In this document: positions 51,914 to 59,755 of the stretch, piece after piece
Layout: each line of letters starts with the position of its first letter
How positions within the stretch are numbered: position 1 is the first letter of the stretch
From: Streptomyces lincolnensis
GTDB taxonomy: Bacteria; Actinomycetota; Actinomycetes; Streptomycetales; Streptomycetaceae
NCBI RefSeq assembly: GCF_021173675.1
Contig: NZ_JAIHON010000003.1
Coordinates: 496,001-560,000 of the forward strand
DNA: 64,000 bases
Direction: 5' to 3'
Notes under the pieces: generated by a model
Database searches by the model: none
Told to the model about the DNA's origin: nothing
The model's input: the letters and a program-made list of their open reading frames with translations, nothing else
Made by a program: the position numbers and the translations under genes

Positions 51914-52885
51914 ATGCGTTATCGCGAACTCGGCCGTACCGGCCTGACCGTGTCCGAGATCGGCTACGGAGCCTGGGGGTTGGGCCAGGGGGCGTGGGTC
52001 GGCGCCGACGACGACTCCGGCGTACGCGCCCTGCACCGGGCCGTCGATCTGGGCGTCACGTTCATCGACACCGCCAGGGCCTACGACCGCAGCGAGAGCA
52101 TCGTGGGCCGTGCGCTCAAGCAGCTCCCGGGCGGCGGGGACGGTGTCCATGTGGCGACGAAGGTCGGGCCGAAGGTGCCGGTCTCCCTGGCGCCCAGCGG
52201 ACTCGACCCCATGGAGGCGTTCCCCGGCTCGCATCTGCGCGAGAGCCTGGAGACCAGCCTGCGCGAACTCGGCCGCGACCACGTCGACCTCCTCCAGCTG
52301 CACACCTGGGAGGACGAGTGGACCGGCCGAGGTGACTGGCTGGAGACGGTGGACGCCCTCAAGCGGGAGGGCAAGATCAGGTTCTTCGGGATCTCGGTCA
52401 AGGACCACCAGCCGGAGAACGTGCTCACGGTGCTGCGCACCGGTGTCCTGGACGCCGTCCAGGTCATCTACAACATCTTCGAACAGGCCCCGGCCGACGC
52501 CCTGTTGCCGGCCTGCGAGGAGTACGGCGTCGGCGTCATCGGCCGCGTCACCCTCGACGAGGGCGCCCTCACCGGCTCGGTCCGGACGGGCGTCACCTTC
52601 CCCGAGGGCGACTGGCGCAACTGGTACTTCAGGGACGACCGGCCCGCCCAGGTCGAGCGGCACGTGGACGCGATCCTCGCCGACCTCGGCATCGACGTCG
52701 AGGAACTCCCGTCCACCGCCCTGCGCTTCGCCCTGGCCGGGCAGGCCGTGTCCACGGTCATCGTCGGCATGCGCTCCCTGACGAACGTGGAACGCAACGC
52801 GGCGATCGCCGACGCACCGCCCCTCACCCCGAAGCATCTCGCGCTGCTGGCCGAGCACCGCTGGGTGAAGAACTTCTACAGCTGA
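51914..52885 (+). CDS. Aldo/keto reductase
   Basis: A 323-aa NADPH-dependent (beta/alpha)8 reductase. It has the catalytic Asp/Tyr in FIDTARAYDRSE, Lys in VATKVG and the His in LLQLHTWED. The C-terminal cofactor segment STVIVGMRSLTNVERN follows. The ATG at 51914 begins the canonical MRYRELGRTGLTVSEIG. It may reduce or epimerise a sugar-derived carbonyl under control of the preceding LacI gene (inference). Its last 10 bp overlap the 3' end of the xylosidase-domain frame on the other strand. Confidence 0.88.
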   Translation: MRYRELGRTGLTVSEIGYGAWGLGQGAWVGADDDSGVRALHRAVDLGVTFIDTARAYDRSESIVGRALKQLPGGGDGVHVATKVGPKVPVSLAPSGLDPMEAFPGSHLRESLETSLRELGRDHVDLLQLHTWEDEWTGRGDWLETVDALKREGKIRFFGISVKDHQPENVLTVLRTGVLDAVQVIYNIFEQAPADALLPACEEYGVGVIGRVTLDEGALTGSVRTGVTFPEGDWRNWYFRDDRPAQVERHVDAILADLGIDVEELPSTALRFALAGQAVSTVIVGMRSLTNVERNAAIADAPPLTPKHLALLAEHRWVKNFYS

Positions 52886-53559
52886 TCCGCCTCACGGTGA
52901 CCGGCCGGCCGGGGTGTGTACTCGAACCACCGCACCTGTGCCTCGCCCGGCTCGGCCGCACCGTCGCCGATGCCGTGCAGGCCGATGTGGACGCCGGTGA
53001 ACCCGCCGGCTCGCTCCGTGCTGAAGTAGGACCGCTCGATGCTGCCGAGGACCGACCAGGTGCCGTCCTCGACGCGGAAGGTGTAGCCGGACTCGTCGCT
53101 GTCGACGGCGAGGACAACCTCGCTGTCAGATACGGCCAGCGCCGCGAGGCGGGTCGCGACGCCGTTCTCACGGGTGGTGAGGACGACGTGCGGAGTTCCC
53201 GCGGTGTCGACGGTGAGCGCCGGCGTGGCGTGCCGGTCGTGCTCCTTGAAGACGACCAGTCCCGCTTCCTGCGTCGGCGCCGTGGCGGCGAAGCGGACAC
53301 GGGCGGCGGCCCGCAGGCGCAGATGCCGCTGCCGGCGGGCGACGAACGCGGGGGTGCCGGTCGAGGTGAGGGGCTCGGGGGAGAGGCGGACGGTCAGCCC
53401 GCCCTTCCCGGGACGGGGCGAGACGAGGCCGTCGACGGGGCCCCGCAGACTGTTCCACTCCGGGCCGAGCGCGGCGCCGTCGAAGTCGTCCCGCACCGGA
53501 GCGTCCCGGTGCGGACTCACGACCGCCGCCGTGGCCCCCGCCGGCAGCCGTTCGGTCAA
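52876..53559 (-). pseudogene. Truncated GH43 beta-xylosidase: C-terminal beta-sandwich domain only
   Basis: The 227-aa frame contains DDFDGAALGPEWNSLRGP, ARRQRHLRLRA and EAGLVVFKEHDRH, then IGLHGIGDGAAEPGEA. These are hallmarks of the concanavalin-like C-terminal domain of GH43 beta-xylosidases, whose catalytic five-blade propeller would normally precede it. Nothing like that propeller is encoded upstream; the frame opens with a TTG shortly after unrelated sequence. The catalytic part has been deleted, so this is a remnant, although a stand-alone binding protein is conceivable. Confidence 0.65.
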
Positions 53560-53632
53560 CCTCCCCCGGCCGGTGTCCGGCGCGAAGACAGGGCCCCCCG
53601 GGCGTCGATTCGACAGGGAGGCCTTGACGGCT

Positions 53633-53646
53633 TGTTAACGTTAACA
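53633..53646. promoter_or_regulatory. LacI-type operator palindrome (probable relic)
   Basis: TGTTAACGTTAACA is a perfect 14-bp palindrome 74 bp upstream of the xylosidase-domain frame. Its TTAACGTTAA core fits LacI-family operators. It probably once controlled the xylosidase gene. Confidence 0.55.
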
Positions 53647-53784
53647 TCACCATGTTTCCCGGCAAGAGGACCGTCAGAGAGCCGCGACGCCCCGCCCGTC
53701 GAGTCGAAAGAGACGCGTCGATCCGGTGCCGGCGATGAGCTTCGGACAATTGGGTGAGCCGTCAACTACGTCTACACTTTCTCC

Positions 53785-54252
53785 ATGGGAGAGACAGTGC
53801 GATGGCTGACGCCGGAGGAGCAGCGCGCGTGGCGAGGCTTCGTCAGGCTGCATGAACGGCTCGGCGGCCGCCTGGCCCGCCTGCTCCAGTCGGAGTCGAA
53901 GGTGTCGGCCGCGGACTTCGCGGTGCTGGTGCACCTGACCGACACGCCCGACGGCAGGCAGCGGTACCAGGACCTGGCGCGGGCGCTGGAGTGGGAGAAG
54001 AGCCGGATGTCCCACCACATCGCCCGGATGGCCGGACGGGGCATGGTCGTGCGGGAGGAGTGCGCCGAAGACGCGCGTGGCGCGTTCGTGGTGATCACGG
54101 ACGCCGGGCGGGCGGCCATCGAGGCCGCCGCCCCGCGCCATGTCGAAGCGGTGCGCGAACTGTTCATGGACCACGTCACTCCGGCGGAGCTGCGGGTGCT
54201 GGCCGAGATCTCCGAGCGTGTCATCGCCAAGCTGGACGAGGACCAGTCCTGA
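53785..54252 (+). CDS. MarR-family transcriptional regulator
   Basis: A 155-aa winged-helix regulator: ADFAVLVHLTDTPDGRQRYQDLA leads into the recognition helix LEWEKSRMSHHIARMAGRGMVV, followed by a dimerisation helix. Immediately upstream, GTCAACTACG (53761-53770) shares the TAGTTGAC half-site with the palindrome before the next gene (54354-54367), suggesting that it controls both itself and the oxidoreductase gene. Confidence 0.9.
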   Translation: MGETVRWLTPEEQRAWRGFVRLHERLGGRLARLLQSESKVSAADFAVLVHLTDTPDGRQRYQDLARALEWEKSRMSHHIARMAGRGMVVREECAEDARGAFVVITDAGRAAIEAAAPRHVEAVRELFMDHVTPAELRVLAEISERVIAKLDEDQS

Positions 54253-54353
54253 GCCGGAGCCTCGGCTCGTCCAGCGCGCGCTCGACGGCATGCGCCGACT
54301 GGGGTAGGAGTGGCGTGGAATATAGATACGCGGAGCCGCGTTGCGAGGGCATA

Positions 54354-54367
54354 GTTGATATGTCAAC
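54354..54367. promoter_or_regulatory. Probable MarR operator before the luciferase-like oxidoreductase gene
   Basis: GTTGA-TATG-TCAAC inverted repeat, 21 bp before the start codon. TAGTTGA recurs in inverse orientation directly upstream of the MarR gene. A bound repressor would block the ribosome-site-proximal promoter. Confidence 0.5.
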
Positions 54368-54388
54368 GTACTGGATGGAGTGAGGGCG

Positions 54389-55495
54389 ATGCAGTTCGGC
54401 ATCTTCACCGTCGGTGACGTGGCCACCGACCCGACCACGGGTCATACGCCGACCGAGCACGAGCGGATCAAGGCGATGGTCGCCCTCGCGCAGAAGGCCG
54501 AGGAGGTCGGGCTGGACGTGTTCGCCACCGGTGAGCACCACAACCGACCGTTCGTGCCGTCGTCGCCGACGACCATGCTCGGGCACATCGCCGCGCGCAC
54601 CGAGCGGATCGTCCTGTCGACGTCCACCACGCTGATCACCACCAACGACCCGGTGAAGATCGCCGAGGACTACGCGATGCTCCAGCACCTGGCCGACGGC
54701 CGGGTGGACCTGATGATGGGCCGAGGAAACACCGGCCCGGTCTACCCCTGGTTCGGCAAGGACATCCGGCAGGGCATCAACCTCGCCGTCGAGAACTACG
54801 CCCTGCTGCACCGACTGTGGCGCGAGGACGTCGTGGACTGGGAGGGGCGCTTCCGGACACCGCTGCAGGGCTTCACCTCCACACCGCGCCCGCTGGACGG
54901 CGTACCGCCTTTCGTCTGGCACGGCTCCATCCGTTCCCCGGAGATCGCCGAACAGGCCGCTTATTACGGCGACGGCTTCTTCCACAACAACATCTTCTGG
55001 CCGAAGGAGCACACCCAGAAGCTGATCGAGCTGTACCGGCAGCGGTACGCGCACTACGGCCACGGCACGCCGGAGCAGGCCGTCGTCGGTCTCGGCGGCC
55101 ACGTCTACATGCGGCCCAACTCCCAGGACGCCGTAAGGGAGTTCCGCCCGCACTTCGACAACTCGCCGGTGATGGGTGGCGGAGTCTCCATGGAGGAGTA
55201 CATGGAGCAGACCCCGCTGACCGTCGGCACCCCCGAGCAGGTCATCGAGAAGACCCTGTCCTTCCGTGAGTACGCCGGCGACTACCAGCGCCAGCTGTTC
55301 GTGGTGGACGGCGGAGGAGTCCCGCTGAAGACAGCGCTGGAGCAGCTGGACATGCTCGGCGAGCAGGTCGTGCCGGTGCTGCGCCAGGAGTTCGCCGCGG
55401 GGCGGCCGGACGGGGTGCCCGACGCCCCCACCCACGCCTCCCTGCTCGCCGCCCGCGAGGCGAAGCGAGCACGGACCGCCGATCCGGTGGCATGA
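54389..55495 (+). CDS. LLM-class flavin-dependent oxidoreductase
   Basis: A 368-aa bacterial-luciferase-like monooxygenase with a (beta/alpha)8 barrel. Family features include the N-terminal MQFGIFTVGDV, AEEVGLDVFATGEHHN with the conserved EHH, and LADGRVDLMMGRG. The ATG at 54389 follows GGAGTGAGGG. It probably oxidises an aldehyde or other small molecule with FMNH2. The MarR gene upstream is its likely regulator and the TPR gene starts right after it. Confidence 0.87.
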   Translation: MQFGIFTVGDVATDPTTGHTPTEHERIKAMVALAQKAEEVGLDVFATGEHHNRPFVPSSPTTMLGHIAARTERIVLSTSTTLITTNDPVKIAEDYAMLQHLADGRVDLMMGRGNTGPVYPWFGKDIRQGINLAVENYALLHRLWREDVVDWEGRFRTPLQGFTSTPRPLDGVPPFVWHGSIRSPEIAEQAAYYGDGFFHNNIFWPKEHTQKLIELYRQRYAHYGHGTPEQAVVGLGGHVYMRPNSQDAVREFRPHFDNSPVMGGGVSMEEYMEQTPLTVGTPEQVIEKTLSFREYAGDYQRQLFVVDGGGVPLKTALEQLDMLGEQVVPVLRQEFAAGRPDGVPDAPTHASLLAAREAKRARTADPVA

Positions 55496-55512
55496 CAACC
55501 CGAGGAGGAGAG

Positions 55513-55944
55513 ATGAGCGACAACGTCAACGCGTATCCGGCGGCGGACGGGGTGGCACCCGACCGGTGGGCCAGCGCCCTGCACCTGTTCGACAACGGCG
55601 CCGGCGTGCCGCACGAGGAGACCGTGGCCGAGCGCTGGGAGCGGGCCCGACTGCTGTTCGAGGCGCGGGACTACAGCGGTGCCGCGAAGCTGCTCGCCGC
55701 CGTGGTCGAGGAGGTTCCGGAGCAGACCGGCCCGCGGCTGCTGCTGGCCCGCGCCTACTACCACTCCGCACAACTGCGGCGCGCCGAGGAGCAGTTGCGC
55801 CAGATCGTCGAGCGCGATCCGGTGGAGCACTACGCCCATCTGATGCTGGGCCGCACCCTGCAACGCCAGGGACGCGAGGGCGAGGCGGAGCCATGGCTGC
55901 GGATGGCCGGCGCGTTCGCGGGGGAGCTGCCCGAGGACGCGTGA
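55513..55944 (+). CDS. Tetratricopeptide repeat protein
   Basis: A 143-aa protein with about two and a half TPR units (ARLLFEARDYSGAAKLLAAVVEE, ARAYYHSAQLRRAEEQLRQIVER and MLGRTLQRQGREGEAEPWLRMA segments). It probably binds a partner protein. The ATG at 55513 follows GAGGAGGAG, 17 bp after the oxidoreductase stop, so the two genes form an operon that ends in a strong terminator. Confidence 0.85.
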   Translation: MSDNVNAYPAADGVAPDRWASALHLFDNGAGVPHEETVAERWERARLLFEARDYSGAAKLLAAVVEEVPEQTGPRLLLARAYYHSAQLRRAEEQLRQIVERDPVEHYAHLMLGRTLQRQGREGEAEPWLRMAGAFAGELPEDA

Positions 55945-55966
55945 GCGGCGACGCGTGCGATACGCA

Positions 55967-56007
55967 CGCCGAGGGGGCGGGAACCCACTGTTCCCGCCCC
56001 CTCGGCG
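55967..56007 (+). terminator. Strong hairpin terminator after the TPR gene
   Basis: A perfect 18-bp GC-rich stem (55967-55984 with 55990-56007) around the 5-nt loop CCACT, 22 bp after the stop. No T tract follows, as is usual in Streptomyces. Confidence 0.85.
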
Positions 56008-56185
56008 CGGAAGCCAGTGATCACCCGCCCGCCGCGGTGACGCTCCCCACCATGGCCCGGGAGACGGTGATGGGTGAGCGGCCCGGCGCCGACCTGCCAG
56101 GAAATCGGTCGCGTCCACGTCAGGCGAGCGGCTATGTTCCGCCGGGCGCAGTGAGGCGTGAGACGCGAGGCGAAGGGTGCCGACC

Positions 56186-56905
56186 ATGGAGACCGAGGGC
56201 GCGCGGACGGACCGTCTGGGCCTGTTGCTCGAACAGTTCGACCAGGCCAGGGAGATGGCGCAGGTACGGCTCGCGGGACTCGGCGACGAGGAGTACCTGT
56301 GGGAGCCGGTTCCCGGTTGCTGGTCGCTCCGGCGCCGGGGCGAGGCGGCGACCCCCAGGGCGTTCGGGCCGGGCGAGTGGGTGCTGGACCAGGGTGCCCC
56401 GGACATCCCGGCGAGCGAGTACGCCGAGGTCGCCCGGCAGGCCGCCGACGGGATGACCGTGGAGAAGATCGCCGACGACTGGAGCGTGAGCGTCGAGCGC
56501 GTCGAACAGGTCCTCGCCCACACCGGCGAGCCGGAGCCCGACGACACACCGGTCACCACCATCGCGTGGCGGCTGGGTCACCTGCATTTCCACTTCGCGG
56601 GCGGCTGGGAGTGGACCTTCGGTGAACGACGGCACGAACCGAAGCTGTTGGTCGACTTCACCCCCTCCGCCGCCCTCGAACTCGAACGGTTCTGGACGGT
56701 GATCGACCGCTGGCGCGAGAGCGTCGCCTGCCTGACCGAGGAGCAGCTCGACACGGTCGGCCTCTCGCAGTACCCGTACAGCAACGACGCCGACTACCCG
56801 TTCGTCGGTGTGCTGGCGGCGGCCAACCTCGAATTCATCCACCACATGGCCGAGATCGCGCTGCTCCGCGACCTGTGGCGGGCCCGCTTCGCCCCGTCGC
56901 GGTAG
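56186..56905 (+). CDS. DinB-family protein
   Basis: A 239-aa four-helix-bundle protein of the DinB/YfiT type. Candidate metal histidines occur in AWRLGHLHFHFAGG and EFIHHMAEIALLRDL. Such proteins act as thiol-dependent (mycothiol/bacillithiol) transferases or have unknown roles. The ATG at 56186 follows GAAGGG at 8 bp; the GTG at 56177 is an alternative. Confidence 0.78.
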   Translation: METEGARTDRLGLLLEQFDQAREMAQVRLAGLGDEEYLWEPVPGCWSLRRRGEAATPRAFGPGEWVLDQGAPDIPASEYAEVARQAADGMTVEKIADDWSVSVERVEQVLAHTGEPEPDDTPVTTIAWRLGHLHFHFAGGWEWTFGERRHEPKLLVDFTPSAALELERFWTVIDRWRESVACLTEEQLDTVGLSQYPYSNDADYPFVGVLAAANLEFIHHMAEIALLRDLWRARFAPSR

Positions 56906-56981
56906 TCCCGTGCGGCGGCGGACCGGGCCGCGGTGGCGCGCGGTACCGCGGCACGCGGTACCGGTCCGCCGCCACACCGGA

Positions 56982-57398
56982 TCAGGCGTCGGTAACCATG
57001 GCGTCGCGGACGAGAGCAGTGTCCACGAACTGCTCGAAGCGGACGATCAGCCCGCCACGCACCACGAAGTGGTGAGCGACGCGTACGTTGATCCGCTTGC
57101 CGGTGGCCTTGTTGGCGGCCGTGTACCGGGCCAGGACGACGACGTTCTCGCCGTGGACGACATAGGTGTCGTCGTGGGCCGTCCAGCCGTCCCACTCCTT
57201 GCCCAGCTGCTCCATGACGTTGGAGGTGACCCCGTCGGGGGTGCGGTAGGTGCCGGCCAGAGGGAAGCCGGCCATCTCCGTCCACTCCACGTCGGGGGCG
57301 AGCGTGGCACGCAGGGCCGCCAGGTCTCCGGCGGCGGAGGCCAGGTACTGGCGGCGGACGACGTCGGCGGGCGCGGTCGAGGTGGCGAACTCGGTCAT
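56982..57398 (-). CDS. SnoaL/NTF2-like (ketosteroid-isomerase-fold) protein
   Basis: A 138-aa protein of the cone-shaped SnoaL fold: RRQYLASAAGDLAALRATLAPDVEWTEMAGFPLAG and VAHHFVVRGGLIVRFEQFVD. Function not predictable from sequence. It starts 2 bp after the stop of the metallo-beta-lactamase gene, so it is the last gene of the dsbA-like operon. Confidence 0.82.
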   Translation of the reverse strand: MTEFATSTAPADVVRRQYLASAAGDLAALRATLAPDVEWTEMAGFPLAGTYRTPDGVTSNVMEQLGKEWDGWTAHDDTYVVHGENVVVLARYTAANKATGKRINVRVAHHFVVRGGLIVRFEQFVDTALVRDAMVTDA

Positions 57399-57400
57399 GG

Positions 57401-58207
57401 TCAGCCCCACTTCATCTCGCCCTTGGCGACCTTCGCGCCGATCTGGGCGGCGATCACCATGCCGTTGTCGGGGTAGCGGCCGACGAGCGCCTCGGTGAGT
57501 GACGCCCCGTCTGCGGCCTTGGTCAGCTCCTCCTCGAAGGCGAGGAGGTAGTCACGGGTCGCGGTGATGGCGGAGCTGTCGGCGGCGGTGCCGGGCAGGC
57601 GGTGGCCGGGGACGACCAACTGCGGGTCGAGCGCGGCCATCTCGTCCAGCAGGTCGATCCAGGCCGCGCGGTCACCGGGGGTCGGGGTGTCGGCGACCCA
57701 GACGTGCTCCTGCTGGAAGAGCAGGACACCGCCGAGCAGGGCGCGGGACTCGGTCTGCCACAGGTAGTGCCGGTCGGGCAGTCCGGCCGGGCCGCCCCTG
57801 AGCTCGAAGCGGTGGCCCTCCAGGGTGAGGTCCCCGGTCAGCGGCTCCAGGTCGACCAGGCAGGTCGGCAGGTTCGGGCCGAGGGCCGCCCAGGCCTTCA
57901 GCTTGCCCTCGTAGGAGTGCTTGATGTGCTCGATGACGATCGGGGTGGCGACGAACTTCGCCTCGGGGAAGGCATCGGCGATCACCTCGGCACCGAAGTA
58001 GAAGTCGGGGTCGCCGTGGCTGACGAACACGGTGGTCAGTGTCTTGCCGGAGTCCAGGACCTCGGCGACCAGACGGTGGCCGTCGGCGCGGGTGAAGCCG
58101 GCGTCCACCAGCAGGGCCTCGCTCTCGCCGGTGACCAGGGTGGCGGTCTTGTTCTTGCTGCCGGCCGGGAAGTCGAGATCGAGGACCTTGAAGTCGAGCG
58201 TGCTCAT
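57401..58207 (-). CDS. Metallo-beta-lactamase-fold hydrolase
   Basis: A 268-aa MBL-fold protein. The central metal motif is SHGDPDFYFG, which keeps the first His and the downstream Asp of HxHxDH but replaces the second His, so metal loading may be unusual. The later HRFEL and GHRL histidines lie at expected spacing. Substrate unknown. It lies 51 bp after the DsbA-like gene and directly before the SnoaL gene, so a shared detoxification or redox-stress role is likely. Confidence 0.78.
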   Translation of the reverse strand: MSTLDFKVLDLDFPAGSKNKTATLVTGESEALLVDAGFTRADGHRLVAEVLDSGKTLTTVFVSHGDPDFYFGAEVIADAFPEAKFVATPIVIEHIKHSYEGKLKAWAALGPNLPTCLVDLEPLTGDLTLEGHRFELRGGPAGLPDRHYLWQTESRALLGGVLLFQQEHVWVADTPTPGDRAAWIDLLDEMAALDPQLVVPGHRLPGTAADSSAITATRDYLLAFEEELTKAADGASLTEALVGRYPDNGMVIAAQIGAKVAKGEMKWG

Positions 58208-58258
58208 GGAAGTGCTCCTGGTTCTCGGAGGGGGGAAAGAGGGAGAGGGGCAGGGGGC

Positions 58259-58867
58259 TCAGAGGGTCGCGAGACGTCGGTCGACGTCGTCGGCGGTGGC
58301 GTGTCCGCGGGCCAGGGCGGTGACGTGCTCGCCGTCGACCGCGAGGAGGGTGGGGAAGCCGGTGACCCCCAGCTCGGCCGCGCGCCGGAAGTCCGCCTCG
58401 GCCTCCGCCCGGGCCGCGGGAGCCCGGAAGGCGGTGACGACCGCCTCGGCGTCCAGCCCGGCGGTCTCGGCGAGCCGCCGGTAGGTGGCCGGGTCGGACA
58501 GGCTCTGTCCGTCGACGTAGAACGCGCGGTGGAGCGCCACGACCAGCTCCGCCGCGCGGTCGGGGGCCACCTGGCGCAGTGCGGCCACGCCGCGGGCGGC
58601 GTCCTCGGATTCCATGACGAACGAGCCCTCGTCCGCGAGCCGCTGGTAGGCCTCGCCGAACGGTGCCCCCGTCACCTGGCTGATCTGCTGGTTGGCGCCC
58701 CGGATGTAGCCGAACGCGCTCATCGGCACCCGGCGCCCGCCCGTGAACAGACCGCCGGAGACGACCTCCACCGGCAGGTCGGGGTGGCGGGAGGAGACCT
58801 CCCGCAGCGTGTCGGAGAAACCGTGCGACCAGCCGCAGTAGGCGTCGAAGACGTAGACGAGCTTCAT
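58259..58867 (-). CDS. DsbA-family protein with CGWS motif
   Basis: A 202-aa thioredoxin-fold protein of the FrnE/DsbA group without a signal peptide. The N-terminal MKLVYVFDAYCGWSHGF has a CxxS active site, pointing to isomerase or glutathione/mycothiol transferase-like chemistry rather than disulphide oxidation. cis-Pro region GVTGFPTLLAVDG. First gene of a three-gene operon with an 18-bp operator palindrome upstream. The start is ATG at 58867; the frame extends further upstream without a ribosome site. Confidence 0.82.
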   Translation of the reverse strand: MKLVYVFDAYCGWSHGFSDTLREVSSRHPDLPVEVVSGGLFTGGRRVPMSAFGYIRGANQQISQVTGAPFGEAYQRLADEGSFVMESEDAARGVAALRQVAPDRAAELVVALHRAFYVDGQSLSDPATYRRLAETAGLDAEAVVTAFRAPAARAEAEADFRRAAELGVTGFPTLLAVDGEHVTALARGHATADDVDRRLATL

Positions 58868-58926
58868 CGGGACCTCGGAGGAACGGGGCGCCCGCCGGGT
58901 GCGGGTCACTCACCCGGGGCCAACAG

Positions 58927-58944
58927 TATCTGACGCGTCAGATA
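58927..58944 (-). promoter_or_regulatory. Perfect 18-bp palindrome, probable MarR operator of the dsbA-like operon
   Basis: TATCTGACG-CGTCAGATA, 60 bp before the DsbA-like start and downstream of the MarR gene on the same strand. Length and symmetry are typical of MarR-family operators; the adjacent MarR protein is the natural candidate. Confidence 0.72.
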
Positions 58945-59040
58945 TTTCAATCCGGGAAGGCCCGGCCAGGTGACCTACGTCTCTCGGTGTGCCCGTCGAC
59001 CCCTGGGGCCCGGTTCACTCCGGTCGGGGGTTCCCTCCGG

Positions 59041-59544
59041 TCAGGGCAGCTGCGGCAGGACGTCGCGGGCGGAGTGGCTCAGGAGTCGCAGGTCCTCCGC
59101 GAAGCGCTCCCGGTGGGCAGCGGGCAACGGCTCCAGGAAGTACTGCTTGATGTTCTCCACGTGGAGCCGGGAGGCGCGCACGACCGTCTCCTCGCCCAGC
59201 GGTGTCAGGCGCACCAGGCGTCCCCGCCGGTCGCCCGGATCCGTGACGCGCAGCACCAGACCGGCCGCCTCCATCCGGTCCACCAGCCGCGTCGCGCCGC
59301 CCGTGGTGAGCACCTGTTCCTGGCTGACGGCCCGCATCGACAGCCCCGGGTCACCGGCGCGTCCCAGGATCAGCAGGACCTCGAACATCAGATGACTGAT
59401 CCCGCACTCCTCCTCCAGCCTGCGTCCGAGGATGTACTCCAGCCGGTTCGCGGCCCCTTGGAGTCGTCCGAACGCCAGGACCAGCTCGTTGGCGGCCGCC
59501 TCCTTCGCCGTCGTGATCTCGCCCTGCTCGTCCTGCCCGCTCAC
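59041..59544 (-). CDS. MarR-family transcriptional regulator
   Basis: A 167-aa regulator: SHLMFEVLLILGRAGDPGLSMRAVSQEQVLTTGGATRLVDRMEAAGLV is the winged helix with the DPGDRRGRLVRLT wing. It lies upstream of the DsbA-like/metallo-hydrolase/SnoaL operon, whose promoter carries a perfect palindrome, so it likely represses that operon. No match to the palindrome was found at its own promoter. Confidence 0.9.
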   Translation of the reverse strand: MSGQDEQGEITTAKEAAANELVLAFGRLQGAANRLEYILGRRLEEECGISHLMFEVLLILGRAGDPGLSMRAVSQEQVLTTGGATRLVDRMEAAGLVLRVTDPGDRRGRLVRLTPLGEETVVRASRLHVENIKQYFLEPLPAAHRERFAEDLRLLSHSARDVLPQLP

Positions 59545-59651
59545 GGCACCTCCGCATGTTCGTCCAGGCGGAACCTACCCTGACCGCCCGTGCGCCGGCG
59601 GACCGGTGTCCCCGCATCCGTGCCGTGGGCGCCGGAGTGCCGCGCCAACCC

Positions 59652-59708
59652 TTGACACGCCTTGTTCTGCTGCGTACATATGACTGCGCAGTCATGACAG
59701 CGCAGTCA
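59652..59708 (+). promoter_or_regulatory. Promoter with two tandem operators before the second LacI gene
   Basis: TTGACA (59652-59657) and TACATA (59675-59680) are separated by 17 bp, a good -35/-10 pair. Immediately downstream, ATGACTGCGCAGTCAT (59680-59695) is a perfect palindrome. TGACAGCGCAGTCA (59695-59708), with one mismatched pair, repeats it with centres 14 bp apart. Two operators at the transcription start point to tight autoregulation. Confidence 0.78.
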
Positions 59709-59755
59709 GACGGACGACTGGCTGGTATGCGGGCTGCCGGAGACAGGGAGACGCC

